Of a DNA stretch of 64,000 nt, positions 10,382 through 23,140 are shown in pieces. A program made the translations under genes and the position numbers. How positions within the stretch are numbered: position 1 is the first letter of the stretch; each line of letters begins with the position of its first letter. The stretch comes from Anaeramoeba flamelloides (lineage: Eukaryota; Metamonada; Anaeramoebidae). The stretch covers positions 186,001 to 250,000 of the forward strand of contig JANTQA010000017.1 of NCBI GenBank assembly GCA_027625915.1. Reading direction: 5' to 3'. Under the pieces are notes generated by a model, which saw only the letters and a program-made list of their open reading frames with translations, made no database searches and was not told where the DNA came from.

Positions 10382-12500
10382 TTAATTTTTTTTTTGATAT
10401 ATAAAATATTTACTAATAAAATCACTATCGTTTGATAGGTTTTTACAAAGTATATTATTAAAATTATAAATAATTTGATGAATTTGTCTTACCCCTTTCA
10501 TTCCTGAATACAATAATTCTTCATTCTGATAAGTATTTAATTTTTTAAGATTAAATGAAATTGTTTTTTTGGTAATATTTTGTGCAAAAGTACAATATTC
10601 GTCAACAGAAAACAAACAGTTCCCCATTTTTTTAGCTTTTTTTCTTTTCTTTTTAATACTCCAAAATGACCATCACATTCATTAGCTGCATGACAAGCTA
10701 TAAAAAAATTCTGAATAATACGAATTCCGATATTATTTGATAAGTTATAAAAATAATTGAAAGTTTTATGATTTTTAAAATGTTGTCCATTATCTGACCA
10801 AAAATAAATTTTTGAATAATTTTTAAAAATGCCTAAATTGAATAAATATTCAAATGATGATTTAACATAATTATAATCTTGGGAAATATGAGAAGAAATA
10901 AAATCATAATATTCATATTGGAGTTTCTCTTCCTTATTTTTTGTTATTTTACAAATACATAAGTCTGAGATTTTATTATTTTCTTTTTTAATACCACTTG
11001 GTGGATAAAAGGCCCCGAAATCAAAAAACAAAAATTACTTCATTTAATTTTAAGTCATTTTTATTATCAATATAAGAACTTCGTTGAGTATTAATTTCTT
11101 GTAAATGAATTTCATAATTTTCAATTTTTTTTTGATGAAATTTGAATTCTTCAGTATTTTTATCATTATTATTTGAAATAAATTTCTTCGAGATTTTATT
11201 TTGTTCACATATATTACAATTTGTGGCATCATAGCATCTTAAATACGAATACTGTTTAACTTCCTTTGGTTTATATTTTAAATATGTGTTATTACATCGT
11301 TTTTTGAAAACCATTTTTAATCATTTTTTCTTGAATTTGTTGACATATCTTTTTTATCAGTTTGGGTTTGATGTCTTCTTGTTACAAAAATTCTTTTTCT
11401 TTTTTTTTTATTTGGTTGATTTCTTTATTCAATTCCATTCCTTTCTTTTTTATTTGAATCCTTCTCATGAATGATAGAATTCATATTATATACTAGAATT
11501 CGATTATCTTGATTAAATTCATTCAATCCACAACAAGCATCAATGCAAGCTGAACCAGTTCCACCACCATATCCTTCGTCGTCATCTTCATCACCATCAC
11601 CATCGTTCTTAGCATTATTGTCATCATCATCATCGTCGTCATCATCATTGTTGTCATCATCTTCTACTGCATCCTCATATTGACCATTCCATACTTGTTT
11701 ATAATCGCCTGACTTGCATGTACATAACTCCAACCAAGTTTGAATAATCAACATTATTTCTTCGTTGCTTAATTTATTGCGTGTGTTTTTTAAAAAATAA
11801 CTTGTTGAAAACAAAATATCACCTTCCTTTTCCATATTCAAATGCCTTTTAATTGTTTGCACTGTAACACCCAAAGCACTGGAATATTCTTTGAAATTGT
11901 TTTTGATATTAAAGCATTGTAGTTCCCGAATTATTTTATGTATGATTGCACTTCGATATTTATTATTTTTTTTTAATCCTAGCAAAAACACACGTAATGC
12001 ATTGACAATATTACCATGAATTTCTTTTTTCTTTTTTTTTTTTTTTGAATTTCTTTTTTCTTTTTTTTCAACTTTCTTTTTTTTCTTTTTTAAAATTATT
12101 CTTAATTTCTTTTAGATTCTCGCCATACTTTTTCTTATGATAATAATTCCAATTGATTTTTTTTTCCAATGTTGTTTTTTTTTCTTTTTCAAATTTTCGA
12201 TTTATCTTTTTTTTAAAAAAAAGAAATGTAAATAAAAAAACATTTAAAACAATTTAAAAGAAATTTTAAGTTTGCTATTTTGAAAGAGTTTGTTATAATT
12301 ATTTTATTTCAAATTAAATAAACCTTGATCTGAATTGGTCCCGTACCTTTTTTCTATTCTCCAAATAACAGCGATTGCAAATTTTCTTTGATTCTGAATA
12401 TGCATGATGTAATTTTAATACGATAGTTTCAGGTCGTTTTCTACCATATTTTTGTATCCATTTACCACAACAACAACAAGTTTTTTCCAAATAAATTTTC
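10382..12500 (-). mobile_element. Decayed zinc-finger / DDE-type transposase
   Basis: Pieces of one coding unit lie in order on the minus strand. 12314-12495 encodes a Cys-rich module (TCCCCGKWIQKYGRK, then HHAYSESKKICNRCYLENRK) resembling a CxxC...CxxC zinc finger. 11425-11991 has a likely helix-turn-helix (ALGVTVQTIKRHL), then a long Asp/Asn run. 11021-11314 has CNICEQNK. 10537-11031 has IYFWSDNGQHFKN and NFFIACHAANECDGHFG, matching D-x-G-x-HF and H...CDxHF motifs known from DDE-type transposase-like domains; FFDFGAFYP may carry the first Asp. The unit is spread over several frames and has no uninterrupted reading frame, so it is a dead copy. The exact superfamily is not established. Confidence 0.55.
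11569..11672 (-). repeat. Asp-codon (GAT/GAC) tract
   Basis: A trinucleotide tract, reading ATC/GTC on the plus strand, encodes the acidic DDDDNNDDDDDDDDDNN run of the transposase-like frame. It is a simple-sequence expansion inside the mobile element. Confidence 0.6.
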
Positions 12501-12539
12501 TTTTTTTTTTTTTTTGTTCATCTTGTTACTTATAAAAAT

Positions 12540-14708
12540 TCCAAAATAATAAATTTACTAAATTAGATAAAAAGACCAAAAAATAAAAAAGTAATAAAAA
12601 TAACTATATTAAATCAAAATATAAGGTTAGTTGAAACTTTATTTATATTATAAAGGTTCAATTTAATTATATTAATAAGTTATTAAACTTATTTGAAAAT
12701 AGCCAATTGAATTTAAAGATCTTATAAAAAATTAAAAATAAGGAAAAAAAAAATAACTTTTTTTTAAAATTCTAAGTACACTGATCAAAATAATGTTTTA
12801 CCAACGAACTTAGTCATTGTTTCAAAAGGGAGTCCGAAGTTTTTTTTTATATTATTCCCATGGAAAATCTAATTTACTATCAAATAGTATACTGAAGTTC
12901 AAATCAATTTTGGAGGTCAACCACTTGATATTTTGACAAAATTTGCAATATGAATGAACAATTAGTTCAAATTTTTCCTAATATTCTCAATTTTTTGTTT
13001 TTTTGTTTTTTTGAAGAGAACAAATTAACTGAAAAATTACTCTATTTAATGGGATAAATTGTCCAATTTCACCCTTTATTTTAAGAATGATTTCTTTATT
13101 AACAATAGAACTGTTAAGAAATCAAACAATATTTGAATAGGGTTTATTACCAGTTTCTTTGATAGGTTAATATAGAGGTCTTCTATAAAAAAAAAAAACA
13201 CGCTTTTGATTTTGAAACTTGATTTATCTTTTTGCCGAGTATTATTTAGACAACAGTCTTATAAATCTATATATTCAAAAACTGTAAAATCAGAAGGGAA
13301 TTTGAGGATACCAAAATTGGGTCTAACACCTCAACCCCATTAATATATTTTATCATTTTTTTATTTTTTTTAAGAAATTCAAAATGACAAAAAATTAAAT
13401 AGGAAACACAATTCCGAGGAATTAGTTGAGAATTAAGATCATCTGATTCTTTTTTGTCAAGAAAAGTTTTGAAAAATTAAATTAGAATGCTTCAACAATT
13501 TTGGAACATCAAAGAATTTGTGAGAAACAGATTCGTCTAAGCAAATAAAACTATAGAGAAATCATCAATATGAGATTTTTTGTCGTTTTTTTGACAACTC
13601 GCTCTTTTCCATAAGTTGTAATATTATTCATAATTCTGAACGTAATTGCAATAATAGTGAAAAAAATTTTCGGTTCATCTTCCTTCTTTTGTTATCAGAA
13701 GTTAGTTTTCAAAAGAAACAGATTGGAATTTGTTTCGTCTCTCTTTTTATTTTCTTGGGTCTTTTTTATTGTACACACCTTAGAAGGATATTTTAGAGTA
13801 ATTAATAACCCGACTTGATCAGAATTTGGATGAAATAAAAAACATTCCGAAGAGAAATTTTTCAGAATTTGAAACTTTAAAAACGTTCACAAATTTTTTA
13901 CTTTTTTGTTTTTTCTAAATCCTCATTTTTTGATTTTTCATATTTTGTAAACCGAACACTTTTCGATCCTCACCAAAGTCTTGAAGAAATCGAAAGTAAT
14001 GATGTTTTGGAAATTTTTCAAAATAATTATTTTCAAAGCAAAACTTTGCAATTTGATCACTTTTGAGAGATACTTTTGTCTCTCTTCAAGAAGACGCCCA
14101 GTTATTGTTTAAAAGCTTTCCAAATAGAGCCTCTGTATTAAAAGTTTTTTCCAATCAAACATTCTCTTAAATTAATTGAATTGTGAATAAACTTGATCAA
14201 GATTAAAAATAGCGAGAAAATTAAAGTAATTGTTTTAAAAAGTGGAAAAGTTATGATTCAAAAAATGGAATACAAACTGTTTAATCCAAACATTTCAGTC
14301 ATTGAAAGTAACTCATTTTTGAACTTTAATTTTCTCAATATTCATAGTTTCCTATTTTCTTTTGTACAAAGATCAGTTTGCATTTGTTTTTATTTCGAAA
14401 AAAAATTTTTTTTATCCCATTTCTGTCAAATACCAACAAGATCTTTTGTGACCTTTTCTTCTTCAAGTCAAATTCCTTTCAATTGAATTTTAATTTATTT
14501 TTAATTTACAATTTTATATTTTTAATTTATTTATTCTTTAAAGTCAAATGAAAAAGCACTCACATCCCTACATAAAAAGAAGGTGTCAAAATTTCTTATA
14601 ACTTGTTGTTAGGTGTTTTTAAGCAAATATTTTTATTTTTTCAATCATTATTTTTTTTTGTAATATCATTTTCAATCATTTAAATTTTTTATAAAGTTCT
14701 TATTTAAC
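12540..14708. other. Intergenic, no gene recognised
   Basis: 2.2 kb of slightly less A/T-biased sequence. A 97-codon plus-strand frame at 14193-14486 has no recognisable domain and is rich in Phe and Ser. I found no strong inverted repeat. The last 60 bases are the T-rich leader of the PAS gene. Confidence 0.35.
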
Positions 14709-17340
14709 ATGGGTAACGCTAATTCACACAAAACACTTACCAAATCTTCTTGGAGAAAATATAAAAAGATGGTTTCCAAATCAAAAGATGCAATCCTTAT
14801 ATGTGACGACAAAACAAATATCACTTTCATTAATCGTGCAGGTTTAAAGATGTTTAAAATCAAGAAAAATAAGAAAGTCAATATAACCCCCGCCATGATC
14901 TCTCCATTAAGACAAGAGCACCTTGGTGTTGATAGTAAATCTGGTTCTGAGGCTGTAGTGAAACGTGTTTATGAGTATGATTATCTTATTTTTGTTGATT
15001 TTCATTTTTTTCTAAATTATTATTTTTTCACATTTTTTTGAGCTAATTAAAGATTCAAAAAAGATCTTTCTTGAATGATAATGATTGTAATAATATGTCC
15101 CTACGACCCAAAAAACACTAAAAATGAAAAACTGATCAAATACTTTCCATTTAATACAATTAAAAAAACTAAATGAAAAAATAAAAATAAATAAAGTTTC
15201 AATTTAGAGCAATGAAAAAAATCCCGGACAAGATTTTTAATTGTGAATATTAGTAAAATTATTGTGTAATTTCATTTATTGACAATCAAATTATATTTTT
15301 TAAGAATAGAACTTTTTCAATTATTACTCCCCCACTTATTAGAAAGATGATTAATGAAATCACACTTGTTCAAAACACCATTCAATCAATCAAAAAACAA
15401 GAAGAAAAATTATCATTTTCCAAACTCTAGTAAACCTCGATAAAACTCGATTGGTTTTTCAAAAAAAGTTGATCAACATTAGGCTATCAAACAATTACTG
15501 GAGTATTCTTTAGACACCTTACTTTGATGGACTTTAGGTAGGTTTATTACTAATCTCATAAAAAAATTGGTTATTTATAATAAGGATATAATTGAAATTA
15601 GACAAAAATTTTACTAATACTCACAATTAAAAATCTTGTCCGGGATTTTTTTCGTGTCCGGTATTTTTTTCCCTGCTCTAACTTTTTATTGAAAACATTT
15701 TTTGCCAAAATGATTGGATTCAAAGTTGAAATTATGTATATTTTTAGATTCACTATCTTGTTTTAACTCATTTACAAAAACAAATTCAAAATTATGGGAA
15801 TTTTATTTCACAAAAGGAACTAATTTGGTCCGCAAATGTTTTTTTAGTATAAATGGTAAAATAAAAAAAAAGTTAAACTAAAAGGATAAACTTTCTGGAA
15901 AAGCATTCTAATTTAATATATTAACTTATTCTTTGATTTCAAACTTTTCTCAACCCCAATTTTTCAAAAAAAATAAAAAAGTGCACATAAATTTCAAAAA
16001 ATATTTTCGATATTCAAAAGTTGAGAGTGTTTTTATTCTAAAAAAAATTATCACAGTGTTTAATTGAATTAAGTTATGAACTTAATTTCGAAAAATATTG
16101 ATCAGAAAAAAATAGTGCTTAATTTTATTAAGGACATATTATTTAATGAAATTTTGTTTTTTTAATTTCAGAAAAAAAAAACTTCATTTTCAGTATTGAC
16201 AAAACCTTTTTCTCTCTAAAAAAGTAATTTCAAAATGAGATCTTTTTGAAAAATTCACAATTATTCAAAAATATTAAAAATTATAATCTGAAAGAAAAGA
16301 GAACCACAAGAAAAGAATTGTTAAATCTAATTCATAAAATTTATACATATTTATTTTATTTGAAATTTTTTTTAATTTTCACACAATGTTTTCAAAAATA
16401 AAAAAAAATTAATAATTTTCTTCAAATAGGAGTAAAACAGGAAAAATAGATTTTATTTGGCATCATCAAACAATAACAGGGGAATTATTTTATGTCCGCG
16501 TTTATTTAACCATTTTAAAAGTTGATGATCAAATCTATTGTCAAGGTCTTTTGAAATCAGTTAGTGGTCCAAATGATGAGAAGACGGACGGATCCATTGA
16601 TCCAAGATTTGTTGACATTGATGTGTCTGAAAGTGAAAACGGTTCCGAAACACAATCCAAAACCAGTACATTAGGAATGGATTCCTTTTCATCCCCAATA
16701 AATCAGAAAATTTCCTCAAAAAATGAAAATACCACCACCATACAAAGTACGGAAATATTACTTGAACTTGGTGAAATTGATATAGACGAAGAATTTTTAA
16801 ATTTCCAAGACAAAGCAAAAAATATCGTTCGATCAACAAACAATTCAACAGCCGAAAAAAAAATAATTGAAGAGTTCCAAAAATTCGAAAAGATTTTTTA
16901 TCAAGCTCTTGAATCTCGTGACGTCTATATAAAAAAGATATTAGATAAAAGCCGCAAAGCAAAATCAGAATCAAGAAGAAAATATCGTGAATTAGGTTTG
17001 ATATTTTTTTTTTTATTATATATTGTTTATATCTTATTTTTGTGCTTATTTTGGTATAGTTTGTTAAATTTGGATAAATGAAATTTACCTTTTTTTTATA
17101 TATTATTATTGAAATGAAACAAAAAATTTATCATTTATCCCAATAGAAAATCACCTTCAAAAAACACTTGGGGATTTTAAAATAGAAAAACAACAAAGAG
17201 AAGAATCCAAGAAACAAAATCAAAGAATGAAATCACAATTAAAAGAAGTAAAATATGCTCTTGTTAAACAAAAGAAAATCTTTAAAAAATTAACTAGTAT
17301 CGTGATAGAAGACAATGTTGAAAATAATACAAATAATTAA
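14709..17340 (+). CDS. MGN-PAS coiled-coil signalling protein, 3 exons
   Basis: Exons 14709-14974, 16430-16995 and 17147-17340 join in frame to 341 residues. Intron 1 is 1455 bp (GTATGA...AATAG), intron 2 is 151 bp (GTTTGA...AATAG). MGNANS at the start is a classical N-myristoylation site. A PAS fold covers about residues 20-140: SKDAILICDDKTNITFINRA and MFKIKK are its first strands and helix, FIWHHQTITGELFYVRVYLT its last strands, the latter split from the first by intron 1. A Ser/Glu-rich linker follows (about 145-215), then a Lys/Glu-rich coiled coil to the C terminus. Predicted role: a membrane-attached sensor or scaffold; ligand and partner cannot be read from sequence. No catalytic domain follows. 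Intron 1 houses a MITE at 15207-15678. A second gene of this type lies at 58828. Confidence 0.85.
15207..15678. mobile_element. TA-flanked MITE inside PAS gene intron 1
   Basis: A 472 bp element bounded by TA (15205-15206 and 15679-15680). Inverted ends share GAGCA, then AAAAAAATCCCGGACAAG and TTTTTAATTGTGA (left) with the reverse complement on the right; the right end repeats the CCGGACA word (GTGTCCGGTATTTTTTTCCC). No gene inside. TA duplication fits Tc1/mariner-like mobilisation (inference). It accounts for about a third of the host intron. Confidence 0.75.
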
Positions 17341-17814
17341 AACAAAAAAACAAAATAACACATCAATTAATCAATTTATCATTTTTTATATTTTCATAAA
17401 TATTTTTTTAATAATCATATTTTTTTATAATTAATTTAATTTAGCAATAATAAGATCTTATGGAAAATTTTAATAATTTTCACTTTTAATTTTTTTTATT
17501 ATCATCTTTTTATTTTGTTTATTATCCTTTATTCTGGGTGTATCATTAGAATGTGGTTTTTTTTTATTGTTTAGAGATTGAATATTCCTTTAAATAATTA
17601 TTTCAAAATAAACTAAATTCCAAAATTATTTCCATATCAACAAAGATATTTTAAAAAATAATAATACAACAATTTCCATTCACTTTTGAGATTATTTTGA
17701 TTTTACAAACTATTTATTTCATTTTTTTGGTTTTTCTTTTTTGTTTTCCTTTTCTTTTTTTCAAATTTTACGTAATCTGCTTGATCCTTCGATCTGGAAA
17801 TAATTTTTTACATA
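17341..17814. other. 3' flank of the PAS gene with dispersed repeat
   Basis: AT-rich flank. From about 17690 (TTTTACAAACTATTTATTTC...ATCCTTCGATCTGG) the sequence resembles the dispersed repeat copies at about 22030 and 29020. Confidence 0.4.
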
Positions 17815-18462
17815 CAGCCGTTCCAAGGCTACCATAAAATTTTAAATAAAACACAAATGAGTTTTCTATTCCTATTTTCCATTTACAAAAAATTTGGAAA
17901 TAAGAGTTATTATTCCAAATAAAAAATAATAAAAGAACTATTATTCAAGTTTTTGGATCTTCAAAAAAAAATATTTTTGAAGATTCTTGAAGCAGTTTAA
18001 CATATTGTTCAAAAATGGTACAATTTTTAAAGATCAGTCAATATTGATATATTTTTTGAACTTTTTTAGACTGGTAATTTTTAAGTTTTAAGTGATCTTG
18101 AATATTTTTTTTCGGTTTTCATTAAATTTGAATAATAGCTCATTTATTGAAATTTTTTTTTGAATAATAACTCTTATTTCCAAATTTTTTGAAAATAGAA
18201 AATAAGAATAGAAAAATCAATTGTGTTTTATTTAAAATTTTATGGTAGCCTTGGAACGGCTGTATGCTTTTCATCATTTTTGAAGGAGGATTTTTTATTT
18301 TTTCGTTTCATTTTTTTTTCTTTTATTTGAATAAAAGGATTATACAGTGAAATTTTTTTTGGAATAATAACTCTTATTTCGGAATTTTTTGTAAATGGAG
18401 AATAGGAATAGAAAACTCAATTGTGTTTTATTTAAAAGTTTATGGTAGCCTTGGAACGGCTG
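17815..18462. mobile_element. Three-armed TA-flanked MITE
   Basis: One inverted arm (17815-17924, beginning CAGCCGTTCCAAGGCTACC) is followed by two arms in the opposite orientation, ending at 18262 and 18462 with GGTAGCCTTGGAACGGCTG. TA borders all three termini (17813-17814, 18263-18264, 18463-18464). Arms are about 105-110 bp and nearly identical. The first and second arms make a 448 bp element; the extra arm suggests a partial tandem duplication or a second insertion next to the first. Confidence 0.8.
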
Positions 18463-18464
18463 TA

Positions 18465-19574
18465 TATAAAAATATCAATAAAACAATAACTTTAGTGTGA
18501 TTTAATATTATGTTTTGAAAAATACAAGAAATTGAGATTCCCTATGCCTGTTTTTGATTTGGATTGTGTTTATATATTTGGGATGGAGTTTATATTATCA
18601 TTGTTGAAAAATATCTATACTTATAAAGATTTTTTTTATTCAATTTTTCCCCTGGCTGAGTCTTCTTATATTGGGAAGAAGAGTTACAAAGGAAAAAGAT
18701 AAAGTGGTTACTTGGTAATACTGGTAATACTGAACCAAGAAAGAATTAGTTACTTGAAAATTAAATAGAGAAAAAGCAAATACGATAAAAAAAACAAAAG
18801 GTTTTGAGCAAATAGGATCAAAAAGAAAAAAGAAATTACAACAATTTAACAATAATTCCGAAATGAACATTCATGGCCAATTATCAAATTAAATTAAATT
18901 AACTAAAAGTATCATGTTTGGAATATCGGGGTATTCTCAATTAAAGATATTTTTGGTTTTTTTTTTTGGTTTTTATCAAATTCTTTATATAATTGCTTTT
19001 TAAATTTCTTTTTTTTTTTCTTCTCGTTTATTCCTTTTTTCTTTTTAATTTGACTTTTTCTTTTTAAACATAATAATAATTTGGGTATATCCTTTCCATA
19101 AGTAAACATTAAATTTACTATGGTTTTAAGCTTCTTTTTACCTTTTCAATTTTTTTGTTTTTTTTTTAAACATATAAAAAATTGGGTGTGTCTTTTCCTT
19201 TAACAATAGTGAAGTCTTTGATTTTACACTTAAATTAACTTTGAGGAAATTGAAGTAAAAGGACATTTACGATGGAATTTACACTTCTTCAATAATAATA
19301 ATAATAAAATATATATTATGATATTTTCTGCTAAAAAAAAAAAAAAAAAAAAATTAAAATATTGAATTTTAAAATTATTTTTAAAGAGAAATTTGAACAA
19401 TACAGGACACCAATAATATATTTTAATATTTTGTCCTGTTGTTGTGAAAGGCTGATCCCTTAAAAATTTATTTGTTTTGAATTGTCATTTTAAAAACAAT
19501 GAAAATATTTTTTGAAGATTTCAAAAAGAAAAATATTTTTTGATACGACGGAGCTTATTGATGATGTTGAATTA
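18465..19574. repeat. Intergenic stretch with duplicated dispersed repeat
   Basis: The segment at about 19060-19125 (AACATAATAATAATTTGGG, then TATCCTTTCCATAAG) is repeated at about 19165-19225 (AACATATAAAAAATTGGG, then TGTCTTTTCC) and near 28845. ATTTACACTTCTTCAATAAT at about 19279 recurs near 29485 and 30973, with a variant near 49300. These are pieces of one dispersed non-coding repeat. Two Lys/Phe-rich open frames on the minus strand (18640-18870, 18912-19109) are not credible genes. Confidence 0.5.
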
Positions 19575-20984
19575 TCATTTACGTTCATTACTTGGGCTTC
19601 TTGATAAAGAACGGGATCTATAGATATAGTAAAAAAAAATTAATATTAGTAAAAATACAAAGTAATAAAAGAAAAAAATAGTCAGAAACAAAAAAATTGA
19701 AGAAGAGATATATATAAACAGAAGAAAAGAAAAGAAAAGAAAAGAAAAGTAAGGAAAAGAAATCAAAAATCAATTCAAAACAACAAACCTTGAATATGAT
19801 TTACTCCAACTCCTGCTTCCACTCTTGCTCCTAGTTTGACTTCTGCTCCTGCTTCTACTCCTGCTTCTACTCCTGCTTCTGCTTTGGCTTCTGCTTTGGC
19901 TTCTGCTTTGACTTCTGCTTTGGCTTCTACTTATGCTTCTGCTTCTCCTTCTGCTTCTGCTTCTTTCATTTGACCTTGTTCTCTTTCTATTATTGGAATT
20001 AGATCTCGATCTCGATCTTGATCTTGATCTTGAAGGTGAACGAGAATATGATCGAGAACGGTTGTAATTTGATCTTCTTTCATTACGAGAAGAATAAGAA
20101 TAATTGCTTCTCCTACTTTGGTTTTGATCGAAATATTTATTTCTTGGATCCCTATCGTTACGGTTATAGGGACCGCGTTCATTTTCTCTACGATCATTTA
20201 CATTATAATGGTAACGTGGATTTCTTCTTTCATTATCGTACCTCCTTCTTTCAGGATAATACCCACTACGTGATGCTCTAAAATCATTTGTTTTTTCTTT
20301 TTCATTGCTTTTTCGTGAACCGTAACGTGGTGGACTCCTCGAAGGTTTTCTTTTTTCTTGTTGCTTCCTGACAAATGAGATGGAAAGCATTTTACCATCT
20401 AATTGGCCTCGGTCCATATGAATAAGCCCTTCAAGTGCTTCTTCAAATTTTTGGTAATGTAAAGTCGCGGTTCCTTTTGTCTGTTTTGTTAATTTGTTAA
20501 TATTTAAATCAACTGTTACCTTTCCATATTGTGAAAAGATCTCTTCAAGGTGTTCTTCTGTAATGTTTCTCGTAAGGCCTGAAACAAACAAAGATCTTGG
20601 CGAATCATCAAAATTTGGGGATGGTGTTCTTGATCGAGAACGAGAACGAGAACGAGAACGAGAACGAGAACGAGAACGAGAACGAGATGGAGATCTTGAT
20701 TTTGATCGTGAAACAGAACGAGAACGCGAACGCGAACGAGATGGAGATCTTGATCCTGATTTAGAACGAGAGCGAGATTTAGATCTTGATTTTTGTGGTG
20801 AGTTATTTGGAGTTGGTGTTCTTGAACGGGAACGTGATGGAGATCTTGATCCTGATTTAGAACGAGAGTAAGATGGAGATCTTGATTTGGATCGAGAACG
20901 AGAACGAGATGGAGATCTTGATCCTGATTTAGAACGGGATCTTGATTTAGAACTCGTTTTTGAGTTTTCTTGTTGTGATGACAT
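19575..20984 (-). CDS. RNPS1/SR45-like SR protein, 2 exons
   Basis: Exon 1 is 20984-19789 and exon 2 is 19617-19575, joined across a 171 bp intron (GTTTGT...CTATAG) to give 412 residues ending SRSRSLSRSPSNERK. The protein has an N-terminal RS domain (to about residue 125), one RRM (about 131-207, SLFVSGLTRNITEEHLEEIF and LIHMDRGQLDGKMLSISFV), an Arg/Tyr/Asn-rich middle part and a second long RS domain. RNP1 is weak (TKGTATLHY instead of KGFGFV). The RRM wording (GLTRN-T--H--EIFS-YGK, HMD-GQ-DG) is closest to RNPS1 and plant SR45, members of the ASAP/PSAP complexes and exon junction complex acting in splicing and mRNA surveillance. The spliced tail extends the RS domain, whereas the unspliced frame ends in FVVLN, which supports the intron. 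Confidence 0.85.
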
Positions 20985-23140
20985 AAAGAATATTCAAAAA
21001 CCTAAGAAGAAAAAAATGAAAGCATTTCATAATTCAATATTTACATAAGGGTTAATTCAATAATGTTACTAAACACTCAGTAAGTAAAACAAAAAAACAA
21101 AGTGTTTATTTATAGTGGTTATTGAATTATTTGAATTGAAAAAAAAGGCACCAAGCTGAATTTTTTTTTCTTGTTAGTTTAATTACAAGTTATTTATCAC
21201 AAATATATTTGTAATATTTGAAAAATATAAAGAACTCCAATTGAAATTCTCTAAGTTTATTATTACATTTGTAAGGGGATTTCCTTTTTAATTTTGTGAT
21301 ATTAAAGAATTTTTTTATCTTTCAATTTTAGATTTTTCTAATGAATTGATTTTTTTTTTTTCAAAATACTTCACATACTTTTTCATCTTTTAGTTTTTGT
21401 TTTCATTTTATTTGTTGAATTTAGTAACCTCTTTTGTTTGATCGAAATATTTTTTTTCAACAATTGATATACGATTAAAGTTGAGTTTTTCAAAACATAA
21501 AAACTCAAACAAAATTAGTTGATGGTATCTAACGATTAGATCAATCAAAAATCCGAAAATAATTTATACAAATTTACCTATGTATTTTTTTTTTTAATTG
21601 CCCAAACACTTTTAACACATCGATAATTTATTTGTATTGACAAATATTTTTTTTATGCCTAATTTAGTTTTTAAAAAATTTACAAAATTTCTATTTGTGA
21701 TTTATTCTAATTTGGTATTTCTTCTTGAATTAATTGAATAAATCAATATTTTTTTTTCAAAAATTGAATTTTGGGGTATTGAGAATTTTTATTTGGACCT
21801 TTGGTCAATGTAATTGGAGAATTTTAGAATATATACCATATCAGAATTATTTATAAAGAAACTACAAAAACATATATATATGTAAAAAATGAAAAAAACA
21901 ATAACCAACATGATAAATAAAAAAAAAATCATTATTTTTAAAATTTTAAACACTAAATTCCAAAAATTTGGACACAGTTCAAACAGTTGAAATAATAATA
22001 ATTCTACACTTTACATTCAATTTGGAAAGAATTTTGATTTTGCAAACTATTTCATTTTTTGTCTTATTTTATTTTTGTTTTCATTTCCTTTTTTTCAGTT
22101 ATGTAATCTATTTCCATTGATCTGGATATTTTATTCCAATTTCTGATAGAAGGTTAGTGTTGAATTTGTTAAATAGAAAAACAACATACAATTAATTGAT
22201 GTTATCTTATCATTTGATCGATCAACAATTATTTGTGAAATTTCGACAAATTTCTCAATACTTTTTTTTGTTCAGCTCGTTTCATAATTTTGGACACACT
22301 AATTTTTATATTTACGTTTTATATTTTTTTACTTTTAATTAGATGAAAATGATTACTAATCAAAAGCATTAATACTCTGCAACTTAAATGTGGAATAATA
22401 TCACGTCAGGAAAAAAACAATAAATTAAATTATTTTTTTTGTCTATTTTTGATTTTGGGGGATGTTCAAATTTTTGGAATGGGGTTTATTTCAAAAATTA
22501 TATTTCTAGATATACATCTATATTTTAAGGAGATTATTATCATTTTTTAAAAATTAGCTGAGTTTATCAATACTCCTTTTCGACAAAAAAAATTATTTTG
22601 ATATCCTTGGAAAATATTTTATTATAATATTTATAATTAATCCCTTATGACTGCTAAAAACAACCTTTAGAATACGAAATAATTTTTACAAAAATAATTA
22701 ATTTCAAATAACCCATTAGAACTTTTAATTTTCAAGTTTTAAGTCTCTAATTCTTCTTATATTTTTTTTTTTGACAAAGTAACTATGAAAAGTAGTTAGC
22801 CTAGGCTATTATTGGTAAAAAATTGAAAAGCTTAATCTGTCATCTTCTTACAAGAATGATCAAAACTTGAAGAAAAAAAAAACTCTTTTCAAATGTTTGG
22901 AATCAGTTCTGTTTTTTTAATCATTCAATTTTCTAAATGCAATTTAAAAAGTTTCTAAATAAATTGCATTTAAACTATTGTCAAAAGAAAATTAGATTCC
23001 GATAAAAAAATTAAATGAGAAAGATTAAAACAATGTGCTTAGAAATGAAAAGCAATTAATAAAAATAAAAAATATTTCTACAAAATAAATGATATTAAGA
23101 AACAAAAAACAAATAAAAACAAAAATTTTTTTAAGTATTT
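20985..23140. repeat. Intergenic stretch with dispersed repeat copies
   Basis: At about 21340-21800 the order TTTTAGTTTTTGTTTTC, TTGATCGAAATA, CAACAATTGATAT, ACTCAAACAAAATTAGTTGA and ATCTAACGATTAGATC matches 29060-29480 word for word with scattered changes. A third, more diverged copy runs from about 22020 to 22290. These belong to one dispersed repeat family without coding capacity. No gene was recognised. Confidence 0.55.

Noticed and set aside
20494-20871. Plus-strand frame with Arg-Glu repeats
   Set aside because: Antisense of the Arg-Ser repeats of the RNPS1-like gene.
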